Assembly: GCA_028818855.1 (NCBI GenBank)
Contig: JAPPMY010000056.1
Coordinates: 62,001-126,000 of the forward strand
Length of the DNA: 64,000 nucleotides
Source: Rhodospirillales bacterium
GTDB taxonomy: Bacteria > Pseudomonadota > Alphaproteobacteria > UBA828
Reading direction: 5' to 3'
The notes beneath the pieces were generated by a model. That model searched no databases. It saw only the letters and a list, made by a program, of their open reading frames with translations, and was not told the origin of the DNA. Position 1 is the stretch's first letter, and every line of letters starts with the position of its first letter. Shown piece after piece: positions 1 through 9,102 of this stretch. The translations under genes were made by a program, and so were the position numbers.

Positions 1-1140
1 GTCGGTATCATCGAGGAGCGGCCCGAACTCGGGCTCGTGAAGTACGCGAAGCCGGTGGGCGTGGTCGGTGCGGTGACGCCTTCCACCAATCCCTCCGCGA
101 CTCCGGTGAACAAGGCGATGATGGCGCTCAAGGGCCGCAATGCCATCGTCATCGCGCCATCGCCCGCCGGCCTCGCGACGACCACGCGAACGGTCGAGCT
201 GATGCGGGCGGAGCTGCGGAAGATCGGCGCGCCGGCGGACCTGGTGCAGGTGCTCCCGGCCCCGGTGGACAAGGCGCTCACCCACGCGCTGATGGAAGCC
301 TGCGACCTCGTGGTCGTCACCGGCTCGCAGAGCAACGTGCGCGCCGCCTACCGGAGCGGCACGCCCGCAATCGGCGTGGGCGCGGGCAACGTGCCGGTCA
401 TCGTCGATTCCAGCGCCAGGCTGGACGAAGCGGCGGCGAAGATCGCCGCGTCCAAGTGCTTCGACAACGCCACCTCGTGCTCGTCGGAGAACGCGGCGAT
501 CGTCCTGGACGATGTCTACGAGGATGCGCTGGCCGCGCTCCAGCGCGCCGGCGGCTACCTGGCGGACGCGGCGGAGAAGGAGGCGATCCACAATACCCTC
601 TGGGTGGACGGCAGGCTCAACCGCCGGGTCATCGCCAAGGATTTTGGGGTGTTCGCGGCGGCATGCGGCCTCGGCGACAAGGCGCAGGGGGCACGGTTCT
701 TCATGGTCGAGGAGACCGGCGCCGGCCCGGACCATCCGTTCTCCGACGAGAAGCTCGCCCTGGTGCTGACCGTCTATCGCGCGCGGGACTTCGACGACGC
801 CATGGACAGGGTCCGCGCAATCATGGCGGTGAAGGGGCGCGGCCATTCCGTCGGCATTCACACGCAGGAGATGGCGCACGCGCGCAGGCTCGCGGAAGAA
901 CTCGACACCGCCCGCGTCCTGGTGAACATGGCCCACACCTTCGGCAACGGCGGCGGCTTCGACAGCGGGCTCAACTTCACGCTCTCCATGGGCTGCGGCA
1001 CCTGGCAGGGCAACAGCATCAGCGAGAACCTGAACTACCGGCACTTCCTCAACATCACCCACCTCGCGGTGCCGATCCCCGAGGACAGGCCCAGCGAGGA
1101 GGCGCTGTTCGGGGCCTACTGGGCGAAGTACGGCAAGTAG
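1..1140 (+). CDS. sauS: Acylating sulfoacetaldehyde dehydrogenase (SauS-like), 5' end cut off
   Basis: CoA-acylating aldehyde dehydrogenase, predicted to interconvert sulfoacetyl-CoA and sulfoacetaldehyde with NAD(P)H in the cytoplasm. The frame is open to the first base of the window, so the start lies outside; the family is about 450-470 residues, so roughly 80-90 are missing. The catalytic cysteine lies in FDNATSCSSEN (codon 478-480). The C-terminal signature NLNYRHFLNITHL is, from memory, shared with SauS. The stop at 1138-1140 is 34 bases before a CoA ligase gene on the same strand, and xsc lies 4 kb away, which points to sulfoacetaldehyde rather than succinate semialdehyde or acetaldehyde. 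Family membership is secure; the sulfonate substrate is inferred from context. Confidence 0.82.
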   Translation, partial: VGIIEERPELGLVKYAKPVGVVGAVTPSTNPSATPVNKAMMALKGRNAIVIAPSPAGLATTTRTVELMRAELRKIGAPADLVQVLPAPVDKALTHALMEACDLVVVTGSQSNVRAAYRSGTPAIGVGAGNVPVIVDSSARLDEAAAKIAASKCFDNATSCSSENAAIVLDDVYEDALAALQRAGGYLADAAEKEAIHNTLWVDGRLNRRVIAKDFGVFAAACGLGDKAQGARFFMVEETGAGPDHPFSDEKLALVLTVYRARDFDDAMDRVRAIMAVKGRGHSVGIHTQEMAHARRLAEELDTARVLVNMAHTFGNGGGFDSGLNFTLSMGCGTWQGNSISENLNYRHFLNITHLAVPIPEDRPSEEALFGAYWAKYGK

Positions 1141-1174
1141 GCGCGAGCCGGAGCGCCGTTCGGAACCAGGCATC

Positions 1175-2320
1175 GTGAACTTCGAGGAGCACGCGGCGAA
1201 GCCGCTGCTGCAGGCGGCGGGGATCGCGGTCCCGCGCGGTCGGCGCGCCCGGAGCGCAGGCGAGGCCGAGGCGGTAGCGGCGGCGCTCGGGGTGCCGGTA
1301 GTGGTCAAGGCCCAGGTGCCGGCGGGCAAGCGCGGCAAGGCCGGCGGCATCCGCGCGGCGGACGATCCTCGCGCCGCGCACGACGCGGCCAGCGCGATGC
1401 TCGGCATGGAGATCGCGGGGCACCGGGTGGCCTCGGTGCTCGTCGAGGAACGGGCGGAGATCGCGGCGGAGTACTACGCAGCGGTGCTGAATGACGCGGC
1501 TTCCAAGGGGCCGCTCGTGATGTTCGCGCCCGAAGGCGGCATGGACGTCGAGGAGATCGCGGCCTCGATGCCGCATCGGCTGCGGCGGGCGCGGGTGGAC
1601 ATCCTGCGGGGGTTCGATCTCGAGGCTGCGCGCACGATGCTGGGCGGCCTCGGTCTCGGCGACGCGGAGGGACCCATCGCCGAAGCCCTCGTCGCGCTCT
1701 ACCGCGCCTGGCGCGAGAACGACGCCGAACTGCTCGAAGTGAATCCGCTGGCCCGGCTCGCGGACGGGCGGCTTGTGGCGCTCGACTGCAAGTTCACCCT
1801 CGACGATTCCGGCGTCCAGCGCAGGCAGGAACTCGCGCGCGCGGGGAGCCCGGAGCCGCTCACCGCACTGGAGGCGCGCGGTCAGGCGCTGGGACTGCGA
1901 TACATCGAGCTGGATGGCGACATCGGCGTGCTCGCCAACGGCGCCGGCCTCACCATGACCACCATGGACGTGATCGCGCACCTGGGCGGACGGCCCGCGA
2001 ACTTCCTGGAGATCGGCGGGGCCGCGTACACGAAGGCGAGGCCGGCGCTGGAGCTGGTGCTCGACAATCCGAGGGTGAGCTGCCTGCTGGTCAACTTCTG
2101 CGGCGCCTTCGCACGCACCGACGTGATGATCGAAGGCATGCTCGACGCCTGGGAAGCGCTGGAGCCCTCCATCCCGGTCTTCTTCAGCGTGCACGGCACG
2201 GGCTCGGCCGAAGCGCGGGCCATGCTCCACGCGCGCCTCGGCGTGCGGCCGTACGGGACCATGGACGAGGCCATCGTCGCCGCCATCGCCGCGGCGCGAG
2301 ACGCGGGCGGCGCTCCATGA
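1175..2320 (+). CDS. NDP-forming acyl-CoA ligase beta subunit (SucC-like, putative SauC)
   Basis: ATP-grasp beta subunit of a succinyl-CoA synthetase-type ligase, 381 residues. It begins with GTG and the typical N-terminus NFEEHAAKPLLQAAGI. ATP-grasp landmarks are KRGKAGGI near residue 50, EVNPLARLADGRLVALDCK near residue 190, and the C-terminal ligase segment from DIGVLANGAGLTMTTMD onward. Where true SucC has an Arg-Leu-x-Gly stretch this protein has SVHGTGS, which argues against succinate. It overlaps the alpha-subunit gene by four bases (ATGA), so the two are translationally coupled. A two-subunit NDP-forming sulfoacetate-CoA ligase (SauCD) has been described in Bilophila. Its position next to sauS suggests the same reaction here, but malate or another acid cannot be excluded. 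Confidence 0.78.
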   Translation: MNFEEHAAKPLLQAAGIAVPRGRRARSAGEAEAVAAALGVPVVVKAQVPAGKRGKAGGIRAADDPRAAHDAASAMLGMEIAGHRVASVLVEERAEIAAEYYAAVLNDAASKGPLVMFAPEGGMDVEEIAASMPHRLRRARVDILRGFDLEAARTMLGGLGLGDAEGPIAEALVALYRAWRENDAELLEVNPLARLADGRLVALDCKFTLDDSGVQRRQELARAGSPEPLTALEARGQALGLRYIELDGDIGVLANGAGLTMTTMDVIAHLGGRPANFLEIGGAAYTKARPALELVLDNPRVSCLLVNFCGAFARTDVMIEGMLDAWEALEPSIPVFFSVHGTGSAEARAMLHARLGVRPYGTMDEAIVAAIAAARDAGGAP

Positions 2321-3186
2321 TCGTGCGGGGGGAGGAGCGCGTGCTCGTCCAGGGGATCACGGGCAGGCAGGGCACCTACTGGACCGGGCGCATGCAGGCC
2401 TACGGCACCCGCGTCGTGGCCGGCGTCAACCCGAAGAAGGCCGGCACCCGGCATTGCAGCGTGCCGGTCCACGCCAGCGCGGGCGAGGCGATGCGCGAGA
2501 CGGGCTTCGACCTGGCGGTTCAGTTCATCCCGCCGCTTGGTGTGAGGGCGGCGGCGCAGGACGCGATCGAGGCGGGCTGCCGGCGTCTCGTCATCCTGAC
2601 CGAGCATGTGCCGGTGCAGGACGTGATGGAGGTTCTGGCGATGGCGCGGGCGAACGGTGCCGCCGTCGTCGGCCCCAACACCGCCGGCCTGGTCACGCCC
2701 GGCGCGTGCTTCGTCGGCTTCATGCCGGCGTCCGAGGCGGATGTCTTTCGGCCCGGCCGCGTGGGCGTGATTTCCCGCAGCGGCAGCCTCGGCAGCCTGA
2801 TCTGCCTCAACCTCGTGCAGGCGGGCTTCGGGCAGTCCGCCTTCATCGGCATCGGCGGCGATCCGATCGTCGGCACGACCAGCCGCGACGCGCTGGAGCA
2901 GCTCGACGCCGACGAGGGCACCGATGCGGTCGTGATCGTCGGCGAGATCGGCGGCGCGATGGAGGAGGACGCGGCAGAGTACGCGCAGGGGATGCGCAAG
3001 CCGGTCGTCGCCTTCATCGCGGGCAGCGCCTCGCCCGCCGGCAAGAAGATGGGACACGCCGGCGCCATCGTGATGGGCGACCGGGGCACCTATGCGTCGA
3101 AACGCGCGGCGCTGGAGGCGGCGGGGGTGACGGTGCTCGACACCCCGTCCGGAGTCGGGCCTGCGCTTCGGGCGGCGCTCGGCTGA
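2317..3186 (+). CDS. NDP-forming acyl-CoA ligase alpha subunit (SucD-like, putative SauD)
   Basis: CoA-binding alpha subunit, 289 residues, the normal size for SucD. The phosphohistidine is in KKMGHAGAIV near residue 248 and a Ser-Arg-Ser-Gly loop is at about residue 150. Two motifs differ from SucD: the GTFH of the N-terminal CoA-binding loop is GTYW, and GGVTPGKGG is AGVNPKKAG. These changes lie near the CoA and substrate site and suggest an acid other than succinate. It starts inside the stop codon of the beta-subunit gene. With that subunit it should form acyl-CoA at the cost of one NTP to NDP plus phosphate, less costly than the AMP-forming SauT of Cupriavidus. Confidence 0.78.
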   Translation: MIVRGEERVLVQGITGRQGTYWTGRMQAYGTRVVAGVNPKKAGTRHCSVPVHASAGEAMRETGFDLAVQFIPPLGVRAAAQDAIEAGCRRLVILTEHVPVQDVMEVLAMARANGAAVVGPNTAGLVTPGACFVGFMPASEADVFRPGRVGVISRSGSLGSLICLNLVQAGFGQSAFIGIGGDPIVGTTSRDALEQLDADEGTDAVVIVGEIGGAMEEDAAEYAQGMRKPVVAFIAGSASPAGKKMGHAGAIVMGDRGTYASKRAALEAAGVTVLDTPSGVGPALRAALG

Positions 3187-3255
3187 ACACACGATTGCGC
3201 GGTCGGCCCCGCGGACTAGCATTGGGATTGCCGTGAGGCGGGAGGGGAGACGGTG

Positions 3256-4398
3256 ATGACGGATGGTAACCAGCCCGAGGTGCATCGCGGCCTGAAGGAC
3301 CTCTGCTTCGACCGCTCGCCCACCACGCTCATCGACGGCCGGGCCGGGGAACTCCGCTACCGCGGCTACTCCATTCACGATCTCGCGGAGCACGCGTCCT
3401 TCGAGGAGACCGGCTACCTCCTGCTCCACGGCGCGCTTCCGACGCGGCCCCAGCTCGACGCCTTCGATGACGCGTTGAAGGAAGCCCGCACGCTGCCCGG
3501 CGCGATCTACGACGTCATCGGCGCGGTGAAGGACTCGCACCCGATGGACGTGCTGCGGACCGCCGTGTCGGCGCTTGCAGCCTTCGATCCCGAAACGGGC
3601 GACAACTCATTGGAGGCAACCCGGCGCAAGGGCATCCGGCTCACCTCGCAGGTGCCGATGATCGTGACCGCGCACCACCACATCCGCCAGGGCCGGGAGC
3701 CGGTGCCGGCGCGCGCGGACCTCGGCCATGCCGCCAACTTCCTCTACATGCTGAAGGGTGAGGCGCCGAGCGAGGACGCCTGCGCGCTGATGGACACCGA
3801 CATGGTGCTGCACGCCGAGCACGGCTCCAACGCGTCGTCGTTTACCGCGCGGGTCGTGGTCAGCACCGATGCCAACCTGCATGCGGGCATCACCGCGGCG
3901 GTGGCCGCGCTCTCCGGCCCGGCCCACGGCGGCGCGGCCGAGAACGTGATGCGCATGGCCAAGGAGATCGGCGATCCGGCCGAGGCGGCGGCCTACGTCA
4001 AGGCCAAGCGGAAGGCGCGCCAGCCGATCATGGGCTTCGGCCACCGGGTCTACCGGGCCGAGGACCCCAGAGCCAGGCACATGCGCGAGGGGGTGAGACG
4101 GCTCTCCGAGGAGATGGGAGAGCCCCACTGGCACGCGATCCTCGAAGCGCTGGTCGAGGCGATGCGCCCCTACGCCCGGCACGGCGTCAACGTGAACGTC
4201 GATTTCTACGCGGGCGTCGTCTACTACCTGCACGGGATCCCGGAGGACCTGTTCGTGCCGATCTTCGCCATCGGCCGCATACCGGGCTGGACCGTGCAGG
4301 CGATGGAGCAGCTGGAGAACAACATTCTCATCCGCCCGCGCCTGCTCTACATCGGGCCTGAGGCCCGCGACTACGTCCCCATCGAGGAGCGCGGCTAA
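3256..4398 (+). CDS. Citrate synthase family protein
   Basis: Citrate (or 2-methylcitrate) synthase of the short bacterial type, 380 residues. Catalytic landmarks are the histidine in HAEHGSNASS (about 190), GFGHRVYRAEDPRA with its GHRVY box (about 258), and NVNVDFYAGVVY (about 315). The ATG at 3256 is preceded by a strong Shine-Dalgarno (GGAGGGGAG) six bases upstream; a GTG at 3253 is too close to it. It is 66 bases downstream of the ligase and converges with pta, the two stops being only four bases apart. In this setting it would condense the acetyl-CoA produced by Xsc and Pta with oxaloacetate. Methylcitrate synthase activity cannot be excluded by sequence. Confidence 0.88.
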   Translation: MTDGNQPEVHRGLKDLCFDRSPTTLIDGRAGELRYRGYSIHDLAEHASFEETGYLLLHGALPTRPQLDAFDDALKEARTLPGAIYDVIGAVKDSHPMDVLRTAVSALAAFDPETGDNSLEATRRKGIRLTSQVPMIVTAHHHIRQGREPVPARADLGHAANFLYMLKGEAPSEDACALMDTDMVLHAEHGSNASSFTARVVVSTDANLHAGITAAVAALSGPAHGGAAENVMRMAKEIGDPAEAAAYVKAKRKARQPIMGFGHRVYRAEDPRARHMREGVRRLSEEMGEPHWHAILEALVEAMRPYARHGVNVNVDFYAGVVYYLHGIPEDLFVPIFAIGRIPGWTVQAMEQLENNILIRPRLLYIGPEARDYVPIEERG

Positions 4399-4402
4399 GC
4401 GC

Positions 4403-5377
4403 TCAGGCCATCGCCGCGGTGATGGCTGCGGCGGCCACGATGTCGTCCACGGTGGCACCCCGGGAGAGATCGCAGAGCGGCCTGGCAAAGCCTTGCAGGA
4501 AGGGGCCGATCGCGCGCATGCGGCCTGCGTGCTCGCAGAGCTTGTAGCCGATGTTGCCGGCGTCGAGGTCGGGGAAGACGAGCACGTTGGCCCGGCCCGC
4601 CACGTCGCTCGGCGCCCTGGTCTTGAGCGCGGCAACTCGCGGCACCAGCGCGGCATCGGCCTGAAGCTCGCCGTCGATGGCGATCGCCGGCGCCTTCGCC
4701 CGGACGATCTCCGCCGCGCGGCGGACCTTCTCGACCCTCTCGTGCGTCGCGCTGCCGTGGGTCGAGAACGAGAGCATCGCCACCCGCGCCGGCGCCCCGA
4801 GCAGGCGCTCGGCGCTGGCGGCCGACGCGATGGCGATGTCCGCGAGCGCGTCCGCATCCGGCTCGACGTTGACGGCGCAGTCGGCGAAGACGAGCGGCTC
4901 GCCGTCCCCGCGCGGGACCATGATGAAGAAGCTCGAGGGCGTCGCGATGCCCTGGGCCAGTCCCACGGACATCAGCCCGGCCTCGATCACCCGCGCGGTG
5001 GGCTGGCTGGCGCCGGCCACCAGCGCATCGGCGTCGCCCGCCTTCACCGCCATCGCCGCGTAGAAGAGCGGCTTCCCCAGCAGCCGCTTCGCCACCCGTT
5101 CGTTCGCCCTGGGCCGGCCTTCGACGTAGAGCGCAGCGTAGGCGTTGAGCGCGCCGCCTTCCGCCGGTGCCACGCTCTCGATCGCATCGAGCGAAACACC
5201 CGCCGCTGCGGCGGTCTCTTCCAGTGTACTGCGCGCGCCGACCAGGACGGGCCGGGCGATGCCCTCGTCCTGCAGGCGCCGCGCCGCCTGCAGGACGCGC
5301 GCGTCGTCGCCCTCCGGCAGAACGATGGCGCGGCGACGCTCCTTCGCTCGCGCGATGAGGCGCGCGACGACGTCCAC
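4403..5377 (-). CDS. pta: Phosphate acetyltransferase
   Basis: Converts the acetyl phosphate made by Xsc into acetyl-CoA. It is 324 residues, the size of a single-domain Pta, with family segments [43 protein letters not shown] and [14 protein letters not shown]. The start is a GTG whose first base is the last base of the xsc TAG stop (TAGTG), giving a one-base overlap and translational coupling. The same frame stays open far upstream through xsc, but that part has no similarity to Pta and is not coding. Xsc-Pta pairs are standard in taurine, isethionate and sulfoacetate degraders. Confidence 0.92.
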   Translation of the reverse strand: MDVVARLIARAKERRRAIVLPEGDDARVLQAARRLQDEGIARPVLVGARSTLEETAAAAGVSLDAIESVAPAEGGALNAYAALYVEGRPRANERVAKRLLGKPLFYAAMAVKAGDADALVAGASQPTARVIEAGLMSVGLAQGIATPSSFFIMVPRGDGEPLVFADCAVNVEPDADALADIAIASAASAERLLGAPARVAMLSFSTHGSATHERVEKVRRAAEIVRAKAPAIAIDGELQADAALVPRVAALKTRAPSDVAGRANVLVFPDLDAGNIGYKLCEHAGRMRAIGPFLQGFARPLCDLSRGATVDDIVAAAAITAAMA

Positions 5378-7143
5378 TACTGCGGGTGCATGTCGGCGCC
5401 GTCGATGCCCGCCACGACGTTGGGCGCCTTCATCGCGTCGCGCCGGAAGGGCTCGCCCAGCTCCTGGTTGAGGATGACCTCGATGACGGTGGTGACGCCG
5501 TCGGCCTGCGCGTCGCAGGAGTCCCGCAGCGCCGCGGTCAACTCCTCCATCGTGCTCACCGCGACGCCCTTTAGCCCACAGGCGTCCGCGACCCTGGCGT
5601 AGCTCAGGTCGGGGTTCAGCTCGGTGCCGACGAAGTTGTTGTCGTACCAGAGGATCGAGTTCCGCTTCTCCGCTCCCCACTGGTAGTTGCGGAAGACCAC
5701 CATCGTGATCGCGGGCCACCCCTCGCGCCCGACCGAGACCATCTCGTTCATGGAGATGCCGAAGGCGCCGTCGCCGGCGAAGCCCACAACCGGCACGCCG
5801 GGGCAGCCGATCTTGGCGCCGAGGATCGCGGGGAAGCCGTAGCCGCAGGGGCCGAAGAGGCCTGGCGCGAGGTACTTCCGCCCTTCCTCGAAGGTCGGGT
5901 AGGCGTTGCCGATGGCGCAGTTGTTGCCGATGTCGGACGAGATGATGGCGTCCTTGGGCAGGCCGTCCTGGATCGCGCGCCACGCCATCCGCGCCGACAT
6001 GCGGTCGGGCTCGCGCGTCCGCGCGTCCACGTTCCACGTGGTTCCGGGATCGTCGTCCTCGTGGTCCATGCTGGCGAGGGTCTGGAGCCAGGCGGAGCGG
6101 GTCTGGTGGATCGCCGCCCGGCGCTCCTCGCGTCCCGTGTCGCCCGCGGTGGCAGAGAGCTGCTCGCGGAGTTGCCGCGCCACCTTCTTCGCATCGCCGC
6201 AGATCCCGACCGTGACCTTCTTGGTGAGCCCGATACGGTCCGGGTTCAGCTCCACCTGAATGATCGCCGCGTCCTTGGGCCAGTAGTCGATGCCGTAGCC
6301 CGGCAGCGTCGAGAACGGGTTGAGCCGGGTGCCGAGCGCCAGCACCACGTCGGCCTGCGCGATCAGCTCCATCGCGGCCTTGGAGCCGTTGTAGCCGAGG
6401 GGGCCGACGGCAAGCGGGTGCGAGCCGGGGAAGCTGTCGTTGTGCTGGTAGCCGGAGCAGACCGGCGCGTCGAGGCGCTCGGCCAGCGCCCGGCACTCGT
6501 CGATGGCGTTCCCGATCACCACGCCGCCGCCCGCGAGGATCACCGGGAAGCGCGCTTCGGACAGCAGCCTTGCCGCTTCCGCGACCGAGCCCTCGCCGCC
6601 TGCGGCACGCTCCAGATGCACGACCGGCGGTAGCTCGATGTCGACCTCCTGGGTCCAGAGATCGCGCGGCACGTTGATCTGCGCCGGCGCCGACTGGCGG
6701 ATCGCGTTCTCGATCACCCGGTTGAGGACCTCGGCCATGCGCGAGGCGTCGCGCACCTCCTCCTGGTAGCAGACCATCTCCTCGAATAGCGCCATCTGCG
6801 GCACTTCCTGGAAGCCGCCCTGGCCGATGGTCTTGTTGGCCGCCTGGGGCGTCACCAGCAGCAGCGGGGTGTGATTCCAGTAGGCCGTCTTCACCGGCGT
6901 CACGAGGTTGGTGATGCCGGGGCCGTTCTGGCCGATGCACATGGCGATCTTGCCGGTGGCGCGGGTGTAGCCGTCGCACATGAAGCCGGCGTTGCTCTCG
7001 TGGGCCACGTCCCAGAAGGTGATCCCGGCCTTCGGGAAGAGGTCGGAGATCGGCATGAAGGCGGAGCCGATGATACCGAACACATGCTCGATCCCGTGCC
7101 GCTGCAGCACCTTCACGAAGGCCTCTTCGGTCGTCATTCTCAT
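5377..7143 (-). CDS. xsc: Sulfoacetaldehyde acetyltransferase
   Basis: Thiamine-diphosphate enzyme that cleaves sulfoacetaldehyde with phosphate into acetyl phosphate and sulfite, the C-S bond-breaking step of C2-sulfonate catabolism. It is 588 residues, typical for Xsc. The N-terminus [20 protein letters not shown] and the following [18 protein letters not shown] stretch are characteristic. The thiamine diphosphate-binding [12 protein letters not shown] is near residue 442, and the C-terminal block with [18 protein letters not shown] follows. The first ATG is at 7143 with a second two codons later, both behind AGGA-type ribosome sites. It lies 67 bases after the permease gene, so it is probably the fourth gene of a five-gene operon with the importer and pta. 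Confidence 0.95.
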   Translation of the reverse strand: MRMTTEEAFVKVLQRHGIEHVFGIIGSAFMPISDLFPKAGITFWDVAHESNAGFMCDGYTRATGKIAMCIGQNGPGITNLVTPVKTAYWNHTPLLLVTPQAANKTIGQGGFQEVPQMALFEEMVCYQEEVRDASRMAEVLNRVIENAIRQSAPAQINVPRDLWTQEVDIELPPVVHLERAAGGEGSVAEAARLLSEARFPVILAGGGVVIGNAIDECRALAERLDAPVCSGYQHNDSFPGSHPLAVGPLGYNGSKAAMELIAQADVVLALGTRLNPFSTLPGYGIDYWPKDAAIIQVELNPDRIGLTKKVTVGICGDAKKVARQLREQLSATAGDTGREERRAAIHQTRSAWLQTLASMDHEDDDPGTTWNVDARTREPDRMSARMAWRAIQDGLPKDAIISSDIGNNCAIGNAYPTFEEGRKYLAPGLFGPCGYGFPAILGAKIGCPGVPVVGFAGDGAFGISMNEMVSVGREGWPAITMVVFRNYQWGAEKRNSILWYDNNFVGTELNPDLSYARVADACGLKGVAVSTMEELTAALRDSCDAQADGVTTVIEVILNQELGEPFRRDAMKAPNVVAGIDGADMHPQ

Positions 7144-7210
7144 GGCGTTACGTTCCTGTTCCTTTCATTTACGCGCTGCGGCCGCACACAGTGGGACGCG
7201 TTCCCGGCCA

Positions 7211-8128
7211 TCAACCCTTCCCCTTCCAGGGGATCAGCCATCGCTCGAGCAGACGCATCAACATCTCGATGGCGAAGCCGATCGCGCCGATGATGATAAT
7301 GCCGATCACCACCACGTCGGTCTGAAGGAAGTTCTTGGCGATCATCATCATGGAGCCGACGCCCTGGTCCGCCGCCACCAGCTCGGCGGCGACCAGAGTG
7401 CCCCAGCAGACGCCCATGGAGGTCCTGAGCCCCGTGAAGATCTCGGGCAGCGCGTTCGGCAGGATGACGTAGCGCAGCACCTGGAACTTCGACGCGCCCA
7501 GCGAATAGGCCGCGTGGACCTTGGAGATCTGCACCGAGCTGACGCCGGCGCGGGCCGCGATCAGCATGATGAAGAGCGCCGCCAGGAAGAGCAGGAAGAT
7601 CTTGGCGACCTCGTCGATCCCCAGCCACAGGATCACCAGCGGGATGAGCGCCAGCGGCGGGATCGGGCGGATGAACTCGACGATGGGGTCGAAGAGCCCG
7701 CGCGCGACCGAGTTGAGCCCCATGGCGAAGCCGAGCGGAATGCCTACCAGCGCGCCGATGATGACGCCGAGAAGCACGCGCTTGACCGAGGTGCCGACGT
7801 GCTCCCAGAGCGAGATGTTGCGGTAGCCGTCGACGAGGAGGCCGACGAAGCGGTCGACGACGCCGGGGCGGGCGCGGTCGGGATTGTCCCAGGGGTAGAG
7901 GCTGCCCTCGAGCGGCGGCCAGAAGAGGGGATCGATGATCCCGCTGATGGTCGCGATCCACCAGGCGAGGATCAGCACGATGAGCGTGAGCACCGACCAC
8001 AGGCGGCCGGAGTTCACCGCGGAGGCGTCGCCGAACTTGACCGTCTTCTGGCGGGTGAACGAGTTGTCGGCGATGCCGAGCCAGATGCTCCAAGGCGGGG
8101 GCTGCCTGTCTTGCCTGCGCTTTGCCAC
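7211..8128 (-). CDS. ABC transporter permease, TauC/SsuC type
   Basis: Inner-membrane permease of the nitrate/sulfonate/taurine importer family, 305 residues. A hydrophilic N-terminus of about 45 residues precedes six predicted membrane segments. The EAA loop that contacts the ATPase is in AAYSLGASKFQVLRYVILP near residue 210. It lies 10 bases downstream of the ATPase gene and 67 bases upstream of xsc. The family includes taurine, alkanesulfonate, nitrate and thiamine-precursor importers; linkage to xsc and the acylating dehydrogenase favours a C2 sulfonate. Sulfoacetate systems described elsewhere use MFS or TRAP transporters, so an ABC importer would be a variation. Confidence 0.85.
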   Translation of the reverse strand: MAKRRQDRQPPPWSIWLGIADNSFTRQKTVKFGDASAVNSGRLWSVLTLIVLILAWWIATISGIIDPLFWPPLEGSLYPWDNPDRARPGVVDRFVGLLVDGYRNISLWEHVGTSVKRVLLGVIIGALVGIPLGFAMGLNSVARGLFDPIVEFIRPIPPLALIPLVILWLGIDEVAKIFLLFLAALFIMLIAARAGVSSVQISKVHAAYSLGASKFQVLRYVILPNALPEIFTGLRTSMGVCWGTLVAAELVAADQGVGSMMMIAKNFLQTDVVVIGIIIIGAIGFAIEMLMRLLERWLIPWKGKG

Positions 8129-8138
8129 GGCCCGCTCG

Positions 8139-8942
8139 TCAGTGCGTGTCCACGCCGCCCATGATCTCCTCCTCCATCTCCCAGATCATGGAGAGGATCT
8201 CCTCGCGGGCGGTGATGAACTCCGGCTGGGCCTTGATTTCGCGCGCATCTCCCACCACGCCCTGCTCGGCGAAGGGGAGCGCGTACTCCTTGTGTATCCG
8301 GCCGGGGCGGGGGGCCATCACCACCAGGCGTTCACCGAGGAAGAGCGCTTCCTCGACCGAATGGGTGATGAGGATGATGGTCTTGCCGGTCTCCTTCCAG
8401 AGCTTGAGCACGAGACCCTGCATCTTCTCGCGGGTCAGCGCGTCGAGCGCGCCCAGCGGCTCGTCCATCAGGATCACGTCCGGGTCGTTCGCGAGGCAGC
8501 GCGCCAGCGCCACGCGCTGCTGCATGCCGCCGGAGAGCTGATAGACCGGCTTGTCGGCGAAGTTCTTCAGCGCCACGGTGTCGAGCAGGCGGCTCACGAT
8601 CCTCCTGGTCTCGGCGCGGGGCACGCCGCACATGCGCGGGCCGAAGCTCACGTTCTGGGCGACCGTCATCCATTCGAAGAGCGCGCCCTGCTGGAACACC
8701 ACGCCGCGCTCCTTGTGGGGGCCGGTCACCTCATGGCCGTTGAGGAGCGCCTGGCCAGCGGTTGGCGCGAGGAAGCCGCCGACGATGTTGAGCAGCGTGG
8801 TCTTGCCGCAGCCCGAGGGGCCGAGCACGGCCATCAGCTCGCCCGGCTTGAGGTGCAGCGAAATGTCCTCGAGGGCGTGGACCTCGCCGCCGTTCGGCAA
8901 GGTGAAGACCATCGAGACGTTGTCGATGACGAGACCGTCCAA
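8139..8942 (-). CDS. ABC transporter ATP-binding protein, TauB/SsuB type
   Basis: Cytoplasmic ATPase of the importer, 267 residues. Walker A is GPSGCGKTTL near residue 40, the Q-loop follows at VVFQQGALFEW, the signature is LSGGMQQR near residue 137, Walker B is VILMDEPLGALD, and the switch histidine is in ILITHSVEEA. It is read first after the binding-protein gene but separated from it by 160 bases that contain a perfect 13-bp hairpin. The downstream permease starts 10 bases later. An unusual C-terminal stretch rich in Glu and Met (EEILSMIWEMEEEIMGG) follows the domain, as in several NitT/TauT ATPases. Confidence 0.88.
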   Translation of the reverse strand: MDGLVIDNVSMVFTLPNGGEVHALEDISLHLKPGELMAVLGPSGCGKTTLLNIVGGFLAPTAGQALLNGHEVTGPHKERGVVFQQGALFEWMTVAQNVSFGPRMCGVPRAETRRIVSRLLDTVALKNFADKPVYQLSGGMQQRVALARCLANDPDVILMDEPLGALDALTREKMQGLVLKLWKETGKTIILITHSVEEALFLGERLVVMAPRPGRIHKEYALPFAEQGVVGDAREIKAQPEFITAREEILSMIWEMEEEIMGGVDTH

Positions 8943-9025
8943 CGCGCCTTCCCCGATCCCTGTCCGGAATGACCGGACCCTAACAGCCGCACGCCGCCTG
9001 TGCCACGGGCGCCGGTAGCGCGGTG

Positions 9026-9061
9026 CTCCCTGCCTCCCGGGCGGCTAGGGGAGGCAGGGAG
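9026..9061 (-). terminator. Perfect 13-bp hairpin between binding-protein and ATPase genes
   Basis: CTCCCTGCCTCCC (9026-9038) and GGGAGGCAGGGAG (9049-9061) form a perfect stem with a 10-base loop, 41 bases after the binding-protein stop. No T-run follows on either strand, so this is more likely an RNA-stabilising or partial-termination hairpin that lets the binding protein be made in excess of the ATPase and permease. That role is known for other ABC operons and is inferred here. Confidence 0.55.
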
Positions 9062-9102
9062 TAATCGCGCGGCCGCGGCTCTAAGGCCGGAGTCCGTTGG
9101 AC

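Noticed and set aside
4403-6979. A long open frame extending pta upstream through xsc
   Set aside because: Only the part up to 5377 resembles Pta. The rest lies inside xsc in another frame and is Arg/Gly/Ala-rich, as expected from GC-rich DNA; the TAGTG overlap gives the true pta start.
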